64,000 nt of DNA, taken from NCBI GenBank assembly GCA_022009835.1, contig CP091726.1:868001-932000 (forward strand), read 5' to 3'. A program made the position numbers and the translations under genes. How positions within the stretch are numbered: the first letter of the stretch is position 1; the number at the start of each line of letters is the position of its first letter. Of this stretch, positions 39,514 to 49,940 are shown piece by piece. Source of the stretch: Bacilli bacterium. GTDB taxonomy: Bacteria; Bacillota_I; Bacilli_A; RF39; UBA660. The notes beneath the pieces are model-generated. The model had not been told where the DNA came from and searched no databases. It saw only the letters and a list, made by a program, of their open reading frames with translations.

Positions 39514-39955
39514 ATGAATGAAAAATAAAAAAATTCAAATATTGTTGCTTTCAGACTAGATCCACATAAGAAAAAAATTATTACAAGATCAAGCTGATAA
39601 AAAAATAATATGAAATTAAGTGAGTATTGTAAATTAGTTTTATTAGATTATTTAGAACAGTCAATGTTGTTAGATACGCAAAAAAAGTTGGTCGAATTAA
39701 TTACAGAAACAGTACAAAAACGCTAATGAAAAAAACAATTCTATAAAAATACTTACTATGCTAAATAAAAAAATAATATAGGAATAGAAACTATAATATT
39801 ACAAAATGATATGACTTATAAATATTTTTGATATACCACAGACAAGATCTGAATTAAATACCCATTTAGTAAATCACCCTATAACAGAAGTTGCAAGAGA
39901 ACAAGTATTAAAAAAAATATTCGTGAATTAAGAAATAAAAAAAGGAACTGACTGA
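39514..39955 (+). CDS. MobC-like relaxosome accessory protein (RHH)
   Basis: About 145 residues: MNEKKNSNIVAFRLDPHKKK, 'LLQDQADKNNMKLSEYCKLV', 'LLDYLEQSMLLDTQKKLVEL', then 'DMTYKFFDIPQTRSELNTHL' and 'VNHPITEVAREQVLKK'. The strand 'IVAFRLDPHKKKLLQDQADKNNMKLSEYCKLVL' pattern is a ribbon-helix-helix of the MobC type. Its stop (TGA) overlaps the relaxase ATG (TGATG), so the two are made together. Confidence 0.68.
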
Positions 39956-41444
39956 TGAGTAGTAATATAGTAGCTATCGTTCGTTATAAGAAAGATGTTA
40001 ATTTTTCAAAAAGTTAGTTGGTGGTTGGTGTAAGTATGTTTCAAAGGACGGTGCTGACGGAAAAAAAGTTTAAAAAGACTTTTTCTTCTAGTGATGAATT
40101 GTTTGATAAAGAATTTGGAATATATGATGACACTATTGATAATGATGTTAATTACATTTGGGATAAAAATGGAGATATAAAAAAAGAAGATATATTAAAA
40201 AGATTTGCCAAAAAGATGAATCAGGTAGAATGTGGAATTTAGTTATTTCGTTCCCACCAGATTTTTGCTTTAGAATCTGGACTTAAAAACTAAACAAGAT
40301 TATTATATGATGACTAAATCTATTATGCCTAGATTTTTTTATTAGATAATGATTTTTGACTTAACTAATACACGGTGGTATGCAAGTAAACATAATGATA
40401 CTGATAATCCACATCTTCACATTACTATTTTTTTGAGAAAAAGAAATTAGAAGAAAAAAAGATACATTAGAAAAGTCGTCTATAAAATATTTAAAAAGTA
40501 ATATTGCTTCTTATTTAGTAGATAATAAATCTTTTTATCAGGAACAAGATTATTTATTTTTTAGGCTTTGGAATATAAGATAAGAAAAAAACAATTTTAC
40601 AAAAAGTTGATAAAGAATTATTTTTTTAGTAGTAAATATAGAAAAAGCATTAAATAAGGTTTTATTAAATCTATATGATAAGCTACCAAAAAAAGGGGCC
40701 GACTTCAATATAACTCAAAAGAATCTAGATTATTGTAGAAAAAGATATTGATAAAGTTATAGAAAGAATTTTTATATCACGACACTATTAAGTATGAATT
40801 TGAAAAAAATACTATCATAGTTTAGAAGAAATACAAAGAGAACAAAAAAAGTTATATGGTAATAATACAAATAATAAATATATAGAAAATAAAATGAAAC
40901 GTTTATATTCTAAAAATAGGAAATGATATTTTTACATAACTTTAAAGTTTATAACTCTACTGACTTTATTAAAAGACAAAAAAAGAATTTTTTAAAAAGT
41001 TAATATAATGAATATGAATTTTTAAAAAGTCGTCCTGTTAAAAAAAGAACTCTACTATTTTTAAAGTATGCTAAAGAATTATATAAACTTGGTTGTCTTG
41101 CTGAATTATCTGATAATGATATTAAAAAAAGTTATTAAGTGATTGGATTAAAAGATCAAATTTAGATGTTAATGTTGATAATGTATTTACTGCTGTTAGA
41201 ATGACAAGTGAAGATATAAATGCTACTGATTTTTTTATAAATCACTATCTCACTTTGGTTATACAAAAGAAAAAAATATACTAATTATAAAAAAATAAAT
41301 CTTTTTTTATAAAAAAATATTAGATTTAAACAGTTTATTAAAAAAAGCTAATTATTTTTTTAGAATCTGAAAAGTAAAAAAATGAAGAAAGATATTTACA
41401 AGAGATTTTTAGAAAAAAAGAATTACAAGGAAAAAGAGATTTAA
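39955..41444 (+). CDS. Relaxase (HUH mobilisation protein, MobP-like, frameshifted)
   Basis: About 495 residues. 'MSSNIVAIVRYKKDV' carries the N-terminal strand, 'LVGGWCKYVSKDGADGKKFK' follows, and the metal-binding triad is in 'WYASKHNDTDNPHLHITIFE' (H-x4-NPHLH). 'GRMWNLVISFPPDFALESGL' and 'FLLDNDFDLTNTRWYASKHN' are typical of relaxases in Tn1549-like elements (MobP2/MobL group). The C-terminal 250 residues are basic and helical. Nearly every A-run shifts the frame. It nicks oriT and pilots the strand; the catalytic Tyr cannot be assigned with certainty. Confidence 0.8.
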
Positions 41445-41451
41445 AAGGGGG

Positions 41452-43331
41452 TTGTTAAAATAAAAAAAATTTAACTATTGTTTAGTAGTTATTATTTCTC
41501 TATTATTAATTATCTTTTTTTCTACCGAATTTTATAAACATAGTTCAAAAATAATTTTTAAATTAAGTTTTTAATTTTAATTTAATAGAATTAATTAAGA
41601 TAATATTAAATGATAAAAAAATGATTATGGGGATCTTGCTTTTTAGAGATCCTTTTTCATTTTGCTGATAACTTATTATAAATATAATTTTTAAGGTTAA
41701 GAACTCTCACTCTACTAATGGTATTCCAGAACGTGTAAGTTCTAATGAATTTGGTAGTAGTAAATTTGCTAGTATAAAAAGAAATTAAAGATAACTTTAC
41801 TACTTGGAAATTTGGTAAAGAAAATAAATCAGGTGGTATGGTTGTTGCAATAGAAAATAATAAATACTATATTGATACAAGTTCTAATCATAACTTAATT
41901 GTTGGTAGTACTGGATCTGGTAAAACTGTTAGTGTCATATTACCACTAATTTTTAATCTAGCTGATAGTAATGAGTCAATGATTATTAATGATGTTAAGG
42001 GCGAATTATATAAATATACTTATAATTATTTAAAGAAAAAAAAGATTATGATGTTAAGGTTATTAATTTAAGAGATACTAAAAAAATAGTGATTTTTTTG
42101 GAATCCTCTTACTTTAGCATATCAATATTATAAAAGAAAAACAATTTTTGAAAAAGAAGTTGAAACAGTTAATGACTTATCAAATGCAATATGTGAAGAA
42201 GTTAATAGTCGTGATAAGTATTGGCAAGAATCATCTTCTTCTGTATTAAGTGCTTTATGTCTTGCTTTAATTGAAGATTGTAAAAAAATGAAAATCAAAT
42301 ACATTTTTCATTCTATTTATAATTTGTTAGTAGAACACGGTGCTAAAAAGTATGGGGATCAAAACTCACTAGACAAATATTTTGATGATAGACCTTTCGG
42401 TAATACTGCTAAAAATTTGTATTCTGCTGGTAATTTTGCTCGTGGGGAAACAAGGGCTACTATCTTCTCTATATTAGCTTCAAAATTAAAAGTATTTGGC
42501 GATACTGGTATAAGTTATATAACAAGTAAAAACTTCTTTTTAATATGCGTGATATTGGCAAGAAAAAAACTGCAATATTTTTTTGGTAGTACCTGATGAA
42601 AAAGTTATCTCGTCATTTTATAGGTGGCTTATTTGTGAATCAAGTCTATCAGACTTTAGTAGAAGAAGCTCAAAAAAAGTCCTAATGGCGAATTAGATGT
42701 TAGAGTTAATTTAATTTTGGAAGAACTTTTGTAATACTATACATATCAACGAATTATCAAAAAAACTAACAGTTGCAAGATCTAGAAAAATTAGAATATA
42801 TGGTGTCGTTCAAGATTTTGGAATGATCCAAGAACATTATAGAGATCAAGCTACTACTATTAAAGCAAATATGAATTTATGTTATCTTCTTACAAATGAT
42901 TATAATACTGCTAGAGAAATATCAAACCGACTAGGAAAATATACAATAAAAACTACTAGGACATCATCTTCTAATAGATATGGCAAAGCTGATTTTAATT
43001 TATCAAGTGATACTTCTTTAACTGGTAGAGATTTACTTACTACTGATGAATTAATTAATTTTTAAAGTTGGCGACGCATTATTTTTTTAAGAGCTCGTAT
43101 GGATCCTATCAAAAACTAAATTAAAAACAAATAAGTGATTATCCTATAAAATATAAAATTGTTGATGAAATAAAAAAATTGATAATCAAGAATTTCAAAA
43201 AAATTAGAACTTTTTTTGATTTAGACACTTTTAGAATAGAAAAAAAGAATTATTTAAAACCGGAAGAAACTAAAAAAAGACTACACCTACTAAAAAGGGC
43301 TAACCCTACTAAAAAAAGAAAAAAAGGATAA
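41452..43331 (+). CDS. VirD4/TcpA-like coupling protein (frameshifted)
   Basis: About 625 residues. N-terminus with membrane segments ('VVIISLLLIIFF' and a second near 41,640), then 'NSTNGIPERVSSNEFGSSKF'-like text, 'SSNHNLIVGSTGSGKTVSVI' (Walker A), 'NDVKGELYKYTYNYLKKKDY', 'VINLRDTKNSDFWNPLTLAY', 'ARGETRATIFSILASKLKVF', 'GKKKTAIFLVVPDEK' and 'DELINF'. The 'DxKGELY' and 'SDxWNPL' blocks are VirD4 signatures. Its stop overlaps the methyltransferase start (TAATG). It recruits the relaxase-DNA complex to the VirB4 channel. Confidence 0.88.
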
Positions 43332-44513
43332 TGGGGATAAACAATCCTAGTATAAATCTTTTTTTAATTTTAATTATCCGGTTATAAAATTAAATAAAGA
43401 TAATGTTAAAGTCGGTACTTTCTTTTCTGGTATTGGTAGTCCTGAAATGGCTTTTTAAGAGATTAAAAAGATAATGGTATTATTAATAATTATGAATCAG
43501 TATTTTTTTGTGAAATAGATAAATGGGCGGTAAAAAAAGTTATTGTGCTATTCATAATAAAACTGAAAAAAAGATAATCTTGGGGATATTACAAAAAAAT
43601 AAATGGTAAAAGATCTTCCTTACTGCGACATTTGGATTGGTGGCTTTCCTTGTCAAGATATATCTATGGCTGGTATAAGACGTGGATTTGATTTTTAATA
43701 GTAATACTAGATCATCTCTAGGTTGGAAGATGATACAATTTATAAGAGAAATGGATAATCCACCAAAGGTTGTTATATTTGAAAATGTAGCTGCTATTAC
43801 TAATTCTAAAATGAGAAAAAAACTTTAAGTCTTTTTAAACAAGATTTAGAAAATCTAGGTTATTCATTATACGATCACGTTTTAACTGCACTTGATTATG
43901 GTACACCTCAAAATAGAGAAAGATATTTTTAGTTGCAATTAAGGGTAAATATATATATCACTTTCCAGAAAAAAATAAAACTTAAATTAAGACTTAAAGA
44001 TTTATTAGAAAAAAAGATATTGATCCTAATTTGGTATTATCAGAAAAAAAGTGAAAATTTGATTTAGAGAAATTTGTTAAAAAAATAAAAAAACTATTCT
44101 AAAAAAATAGTAAATTGATATGTCAGAATTTAAAAAGACAAAAGAAAAATATATATTATAAATTTATATAGATTTGTTGACGGTAAAAAAATCATTGTGG
44201 CCGTGATACTTCATCAAAAATATAATCAGACTGCAAGGTTATGGTCTATGAATGGGTATTGTCCTACTTTAACCGCTAACTCTACTGAAGATACAAGCAA
44301 AATGATTATCTACAAAGATAATTGTTTTTTTGTTAAGAAAAATTAGTCCACTTGAAAGTTGGCGATTTATGGGATTTTTCAGATGATGATTTTTTTATAA
44401 AGCTAAAAAGTACTGGTATGTCTAATAGACAACTATTTAAACAGGCCGGTAATAGTATAGCAACAAATGTTATTTATTACATATTGAAAAAAATTTTTTT
44501 AAGGGGGTGTTAA
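43331..44513 (+). CDS. C5 cytosine-specific DNA methyltransferase (frameshifted)
   Basis: About 390 residues. Motif I 'VGTFFSGIGSPEMAFKRLKD', motif II 'SVFFCEIDKWAVKSYCAIHN', motif IV 'CDIWIGGFPCQDISMAGIRR' with catalytic Cys in PCQ, motif VI 'PPKVVIFENVAAITNSKM' (ENV), motif VIII 'TALDYGTPQNRERYF' and the C-terminal 'MSNRQLFKQAGNSIATNVIY' (motifs IX-X). Ends in the AAGGGGG site of the next gene. No restriction endonuclease gene is seen, so it is a solitary methyltransferase that may protect the element from restriction; target sequence unknown. Confidence 0.92.
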
Positions 44514-44516
44514 TTA

Positions 44517-44722
44517 ATGGAATATGAAATATTTTTTTAAATAAAGTTAGAAAGAATTTAGAAAAAAACAGACAACTACTTTGAATGTGAAATGAATGAG
44601 ATAATTGATGTTATAAGAAATACTTTAACTAATGAAAAAAAATAATTAATATATCTGATTTAGATGTTCTATTCTATAAGGTCAAATGTTATATAAATAG
44701 AATGATTAAAAAAGAAGAATAA
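44517..44722 (+). CDS. Small hypothetical protein after the methyltransferase
   Basis: About 67 residues: MEYEIFFNKVRKNLEKTDNY, 'FECEMNEIIDVIRNTLTNEK', 'INISDLDVLFYKVKCYINRM', ending IKKEE. Helical and acidic-basic mixed; not recognised. AAGGGGG ribosome binding site. Two or three frame changes. Confidence 0.5.
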
Positions 44723-44757
44723 TTTTACAAAATATGACAAAATACGACAAATCGCTC

Positions 44758-44779
44758 AATTAGTCTTGCAAGACTAATT
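44758..44779. promoter_or_regulatory. 22-bp perfect palindrome, operator copy 2
   Basis: Identical to 23,399-23,420. It contains the TTGCAA that serves as -35 of a plus-strand promoter (TTGCAA 44,766-44,771, 17-nt spacer, TATATT 44,789-44,794), so a bound repressor would block that promoter. Upstream, ACAAAATATG / ACAAAATACG / ACAAATCG form three short direct repeats. Confidence 0.75.
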
Positions 44780-44801
44780 AAAATGTGTTATATTTATATT
44801 G

Positions 44802-44925
44802 TCAGTAAGATACTGACTATTAAACCATTTTACTTTAACTTGCATACGCTACACCTTACTTCTAGTAGTGTTTGTAGTAAAAAGTAGCTCACTAAAAGCC
44901 GCTAGTACAGGGCTTTGTTTTTTTA
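44802..44925 (+). ncRNA. Candidate small RNA (about 120 nt) under the palindromic operator
   Basis: Starts a few nt after a TTGCAA/TATATT promoter, begins with the perfect hairpin GTCAGTA-AGA-TACTGAC, and ends in AAAGCC ... GGCTTT followed by TGTTTTTTT (44,895-44,925). The interval has no gene of size; a 34-codon frame from 44,783 lacks a ribosome binding site. The rest of the 310-nt gap holds the next gene's promoter. Confidence 0.5.
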
Positions 44926-44955
44926 AGAAAAATATATCAAATTATAGCTGTTTGA

Positions 44956-44985
44956 TTGACTTTTAACTTATATTTAATGTAAGAT
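44956..44985 (+). promoter_or_regulatory. Promoter of the 45-kb hypothetical gene
   Basis: TTGACT (44,956-44,961), 18-nt spacer, TAAGAT (44,980-44,985), preceded by TG. Confidence 0.5.
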
Positions 44986-45032
44986 AATAGCAATAATGAA
45001 ATCATTAACTGATTTAGGGGAAATGTTTTTTT

Positions 45033-45548
45033 ATGAAGTCAGAAAGTTTTTAAGCTCTTAAAAAAAGCAAAAATAAATATTTTTAAATGATTTGAATGAT
45101 AAGATTAATTTAATCGAATGGAACAAAGATGACGGTCCAAAATTTGAATCAGTTGAAGAAATGAAAGAATTTGAAAAAAAGTTATAAATGGCGATTTTTG
45201 AATTTGTATTAGATGATAATACTGATACTGATAATAATACAATTTTAAAAGATTATAAAACCACTAAAGATAATTATTTCTTTTTATATTTATAGTTATA
45301 AGAATAAAGATAAATATATTACTTATTTATCTTTAAAGTATTTAGATGAAACAGATTGTATTCATAATATATATGGATATAAAACTGATGATGAAAAATT
45401 CTGCTTTTAACATATTTTTGATAAATTAAAAAAATGATATATCAAATAATACGATTGATTATATACTTAATAAAATGATAATTGATGTTGATAAAAATAT
45501 AAATAATTTAAAAAAAATAAGTATGAGAAATTGACTAGCGAAAGTTAG
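45033..45548 (+). CDS. Hypothetical acidic protein
   Basis: About 168 residues in corrected frame: MKSESFLSS, 'INLIEWNKDDGPKFESVEEM', 'FEFVLDDNTDTDNNTILKDY', 'DNYFFLYIYSYKNKDKYITY', 'LKYLDETDCIHNIYGYKTDD' and 'NDISNNTIDYILNKMIIDVD', ending KYEKLTSES. Not recognised; mixed alpha/beta, acidic, cytosolic. Its own promoter precedes it and a hairpin (GACTA/TAGTC with T-run) overlaps its stop, so it is a single-gene unit. Confidence 0.5.
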
Positions 45549-45560
45549 TCTTTTTTTTAT
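45533..45560 (+). terminator. Terminator overlapping the stop of the 45-kb gene
   Basis: GACTA, loop GCGAAAGT, TAGTC, then eight T. The loop of GCGAAAG resembles a stable tetraloop closing. Confidence 0.75.
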
Positions 45561-45574
45561 ACTTTTAAAGGGGG

Positions 45575-46600
45575 TTGATATTATAGATATAATTAATAGT
45601 CTTAATTTGATTAAAGAATATACATCAAAAAAAGACTTTTGAAAAAAATTAAAAGATACAACTTTAAATATAGAAAAAAAATATTTTTGAATAATTACCA
45701 TAGTCATAATGATTTTTAAAAAGATTAATTGATACCATTGTGCTATATAGTGATTATTCTTTTTTTAATACCTTATTAATTGATTATCAATATCCTTTCT
45801 TTTTTTGGATCTTGGTACTGAAAATAAATTTAAGAAAAAAATGGATTTACTATTTTTAAATAATGCTAAAAAGATTAATATACTATCACCAGATAATGAT
45901 GTATTTGTAAAAAGTTAAAAAAATGATGATAAAGAAGAAATATTACCTTATACTTCACTAACTGATGAAGAAAAAAAGAAAAAAACTTAATAATCCTAAT
46001 GATAAAAAGTATTACATTAGATCATAAAGAACTAAAAAGGAATGAATATTATAGAATTGTATGATTGTAAAGATACTACTATGGAACAAAAAGATTATAA
46101 AAAGTTTAGAATTACCTGCATTACTTCTTTTTTTGATTATCAAGATATATATAATTCTTTTTGTAAAAAGCATTATATGCTGACGGATATAAAATTAACT
46201 ATTGTAATAATTTAGAAAAATAAATTTGATTATGATAAAGAAAAATAAAACTATTAATTTGAAAAAAAAGGTATCAATGATAGAATTAAAGTTTTTATCT
46301 ATGCTAGATATTTATACATCTGATAATGCAAATAATGATTTTTGAGAAAGAACTTTTAAAGTATTCTATTTGTAAAAGGTATAGGAATAGATACAGACTT
46401 TGATGATAAATTTGATTTATATGATTGGTATAAAAAAACAGATTTTTAATGATGTTGAAAAAAATCTTTTTAAATTAATATCATCAAAAAGGAAGAAAAA
46501 TTTATTAATAACTTTAATAAGTTTTTTTAGTATTGAAAAAGAAAAAAACTTTGAGTACATACCTCTTGGGTTATATGAAGATTATAATTTATCACTTTAG
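45575..46600 (+). CDS. Hypothetical protein, heavily frameshifted
   Basis: About 340 residues can be followed from a TTG at 45,575 (AAAGGGGG in front) to TAG at 46,600 with ten or more frame changes: 'DIINSLNLIKEYTSKKTFEK', 'LIDTIVLYSDYSFFNTLLID', 'YTSLTDEEKKKK', 'YRIV...DTTMEQKDYKKF', 'FLSMLDIYTSDNANNDF', 'FDLYDWYKKQIFNDVEKNLF' and 'KNFEYIPLGLYEDYNLSL'. Not recognised. Acidic, no signal peptide. It could also be two adjacent genes. Confidence 0.4.
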
Positions 46601-46603
46601 GCG

Positions 46604-46633
46604 CTGACAAACATATTTATAGCGCGTTATAAT
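46604..46633 (+). promoter_or_regulatory. GC-marked promoter, copy B
   Basis: CTTTAGGCG then CTGACA (46,604-46,609), 18-nt spacer ending in AGCGCGT, TATAAT (46,628-46,633). Inverted repeat GCGCT / AGCGC inside the spacer. The gene starts 23 nt downstream. Confidence 0.7.
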
Positions 46634-46655
46634 TTTTTTGTAAGGTGGTGTTGAT

Positions 46656-46944
46656 ATGAAAAAAGATCCTTGGGATAAATACTATAACAAAGCTAAAGAA
46701 TTAAGAATAAATGCAATTTATGCTGATACTTTATGCGAATTAATACTATTAAGGTATGAATATGTATATGATAATATTAGTAAAGCTGATGTTTTTGAAA
46801 GAACTACCGGGAATTAGAGAATTAAAAACCTATTCAAGTAAAAAAACTATTTATGAAAAAAAGCAATAAAGTTATTAGAGTTAAAAATATGATGTTATAG
46901 TTTTACAAGACAATCCATTTGTATTTAAAAAAATAAGAAAGTGA
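46656..46944 (+). CDS. Hypothetical helical protein, first gene of a late ICE operon
   Basis: About 95 residues: MKKDPWDKYYNKAKELRINA, 'IYADTLCELILLRYEYVYDN', 'ISKADVLKELPGIRELKTYS' and 'KKTIYEKAIKLLELKN' with two frame changes. Helical, cytosolic. It directly follows promoter copy B with an AAGGTGG site. The stop at 46,944 is 3 nt before the next ATG. Confidence 0.5.
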
Positions 46945-46947
46945 GTG

Positions 46948-47441
46948 ATGAAAAATATGGAACTAGCTACTATGTATTATGATTTTTGTAAATGATTATT
47001 CAAATATGTTTAATGTTAAAACATTTATTGAAAAAAAGAAAAAAAGTAAGAAGTGATGAAAAAGGTAAATGCTGTTGTTAAAATACTAAATGAATATTAT
47101 ATCAATGGAACTATGTTTTTGCTTTTTTAAAAAAAGTGATAAAGAAAAAAAGCAATTAACGATATAGTTAAAAAGACTACAAAGTAAAAAAATGGTACAT
47201 CTGATTTAATTAATAAACTTGAAGTTGTTATTGATGATGATGATAATTATCTGGTACAAATAATTTTTAATGTATGATAATTGTAATAACAATATAGAAA
47301 CATTGAAAAAAATAAAGTTGATAAAAGATATAAAAAAATAATCAAAAAAATTTCATAAGAAAGATTATTTTTGATTTATTTTTTTAAAAATATAATGACT
47401 TATTTAATAAATTAAATTATCATTATGATAATAATGTATAA
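46948..47441 (+). CDS. Hypothetical protein
   Basis: About 165 residues: MKNMELATMYYDFVNDYSNM, 'VNAVVKILNEYYINGTMFLL', 'DKEKAINDIVKKTT', 'GTSDLINKLEVVIDDDDNYL', 'YDNCNNNIETLKNKVDKRYK' and 'DLFNKLNYHYDNNV'. Not recognised; alternates helices and strands. Frame changes at five or more A/T runs. Coupled to the gene before it. Confidence 0.4.
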
Positions 47442-47546
47442 ACAATATTAAAACTATGATTTAGTTATCAAATTTAATTTTTATCTCATAAGTTAAATTA
47501 GGAACTATTAATTATAGTTTTTTTATTTATATTAAGGGGGTTTAAT

Positions 47547-47737
47547 TTGGAAGAAAAAAAAGAATAAAAAAAGGGAAAAAAATTAATTATACAAAAATTC
47601 AATTATAGTGAAGAATTTATCACTAATATAGAAAACCCCACTAAAGAAGATTTGAAAAAAATATTTAATAAAAAAATATTTTTAATTATATAAGAAGATT
47701 GGAAAATCGCTCTTTAGGGGGCTGTATAAATGAATAA
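47547..47737 (+). CDS. Small basic hypothetical protein
   Basis: TTG at 47,547 behind AAGGGGG; 'FNYSEEFITNIENPTKEDLK' and 'NYIRRLENRSLGGCINE' in corrected frame, about 62 residues. Its 3' end overlaps GC-marked promoter C, so the -35 and -10 of the next unit lie inside or just past its last codons. Confidence 0.4.
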
Positions 47738-47750
47738 AGCGCGTTATAAT
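47722..47750 (+). promoter_or_regulatory. GC-marked promoter, copy C (recombinase)
   Basis: CTTTAGGGGG then CTGTAT (47,722-47,727), 17-nt spacer ending in AAGCGCGT, TATAAT (47,745-47,750). The serine recombinase starts 60 nt downstream. Confidence 0.65.
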
Positions 47751-47809
47751 TTAGTTAGCTTGGAATTACGATTAAAAAAATAATCAAAAAAAGGAAGTGT
47801 TATTTTTTT

Positions 47810-49916
47810 ATGAGTATATTACAAACTATTAAAAACTATTATAAGGGTGGTGTTATATTTAAGATTATCAGATGAAGATAAAAAAACAAACTATCAAAAA
47901 GAAGAATTATCACAAAGTATTAAGAATCAAGAAATAATGTTAAGGGATTATGCTGAAGAACAAGGCTGGGAAGTTGTTGGTGTTTATAATGATGATGATT
48001 GGTCCGGATCTGACGCTACAAGGCCTGATTTTAACAGAATGATTGAAGAATGTAAAAAAACGGTAATGTTGATATTGTTTTTATGCAAAAACGCAAGCTA
48101 GATTTGCTCGTGATATGGAACTTGTAGAAAAGTACGTTCATAACTTATTTCACGAATGGAATGTAAGATTTATAACAGTAGTTGATAGAATTGATAATGC
48201 TAGAAAAAGAAACTAAAAAAAGACAAGTCAAATTCTAGGATTAACAGATCAATGGTATTTAGAAGATACATCTTTAAATATTCGTGAAACATTAAAGTCA
48301 AAAAAAGAAAAAGACGGTCAACTTACTTCAAGTTTTTGCGACTTATGGTTATATGAAAGATCCAGAAAACAAAAAAATCATTTAATAATTGATCCTATAT
48401 CTGCTGAAGTTATTAAAAAGAATTTATGATGAGTATTTGTCAGGAACTGGACTTGATAAAATCGCAAGAAGATTAAATGAAGATAAAATATTAAGTCCTT
48501 ATGAATACAAATTACTTAATGGTAGTAAATTGAAAAATACCAGTAATTAAGGATTATGTAAATTATGGATATATTGAGAAAAACTGGTACTTATATGTTA
48601 GATGTAAGTTTTTACTAATAAAAGAAGAATATATCTTAAAAAGATTTAGTAAGTTTTAATTACATAACTACCGATATGAAAAAAACTTTAATAATAAATG
48701 TGATATTGTATTAAAGAAATACACTAATAATAGAACAAAAAAATATTATAGTGAAAAATGATAATATTGATATTAATAACTTTAATATAGATGATTGTAT
48801 TTTTATTAAATGAAAATGATGTTATACCAAAGACAGCTAAAGTGATTATTTCATATACCAAAGAACTTGATCGTACCCACACTATTAATTATCAGTTTGA
48901 AATTACTCTAAAAAGGAAAACAGAGAACACGAAGATTATTATATAAGTATCTGTGGTAAAGCAACAGATGAAATAAAAAAATCAGACTTTATTCATAATA
49001 TAAGAAAAAAGTTTAAGTGGTCTAGTTCTACTATTAGAACATTACTTACTGATGAAGTTTATATAGGTAATATGGTACAATTCAAATCAACAACAGTTAG
49101 CTACAAAAAAATCACACGGTGGTATGGAATGATGATGAAACAAGAATTAGAAAGGATAATACACACGAGCCAATCATTGCTAAAGATATATGGTACACAG
49201 TTCAAGAAAGATTAGAAAATACTGCTAGAAGTTGCAAAGGTGGTACAGTACACCCACTATGTAATAAAGTGTATTGTTCTAATTGCAATCAAATATTTAC
49301 AAAAAAACAGGTAATCGTAGATCTGACGGTACTGGATATTTATGTTGTAAAGATAAAAAAAGACAAACTGGTCTAATTGTGATAATAAAGCTTCTATTAG
49401 AGAAGATCAACTACATCAATTCATATTAGAAAAAAATGAATGAAATGTTAAAGAAATTTTTATGAAGAAGATAATCTTAAAGAAATGCAAAAACGAAGTG
49501 ATAGAACAAGATTTATACAAAGATAAATTAAATTCATTAGAAAAAAAGAATTACAAAGTATTAATAAGGAATTACAAGGTAAAAAGTACATATTTTTCAA
49601 AAAGCTATATGAAGATCGTACAAATGGGATACTTCCAGAAAAAGAGAGTTTTTTTAATATTAATGAATAGGTATAAAGATGATAACGAAAAAGTTAGAAG
49701 AACGACAAAAAAATAGTGGAGAAAGAAATATCATCTACACTAGCAAAAAAAGAAACAGTAAAAACTAAAAAAAGAATATCTTTAAAAAGTACAGACATAT
49801 AGAAGAACTATCTATTGAAATTGTTGAAGATTTTTATTGATAAAATTCTCATAGGGAACTATGACGAAACAACAAATTCAAGGGATATTAAAATAATATG
49901 GAACTTTACCATTTAA
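47810..49916 (+). CDS. Large serine recombinase (ICE integrase, frameshifted)
   Basis: About 700 residues. Resolvase domain: 'VVLYLRLSDEDKKTNYQKEE' (catalytic Ser in RLSD), 'GWEVVGVYNDDDWSGSDATR', 'PDFNRMIEECKNGNVDIVF', 'ARFARDMELVEKYVH'. Recombinase domain 'YGYMKDPENKNHLIIDPISA', 'IYDEYLSGTGLDKIARRLNE', then 'FKWSSSTIRTLLTDEVYIGN'. Zinc ribbon 'VHPLCNKVYCSNCNQIF' and 'GYLCCKDKK'. C-terminal coiled coil 'KLEERQKNSGERN' and end 'ILIGNYDETTNSRDIKI'. The extra ~200 residues between 48,600 and 49,000 are an insertion relative to short TndX-like forms. ATG at 47,810 behind AAAGGAAG. The stop lies 34 nt from the right junction. Frame changes at every long A-run. Confidence 0.92.
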
Positions 49917-49940
49917 AAAAATATATAGATGATTTATTAC

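Noticed and set aside
45459..45707. 82-codon minus-strand ORF
   Set aside because: It is antisense to two plus-strand units, covers a terminator, and shows only Ile/Phe/Leu/Ser from reversed A-rich sequence.
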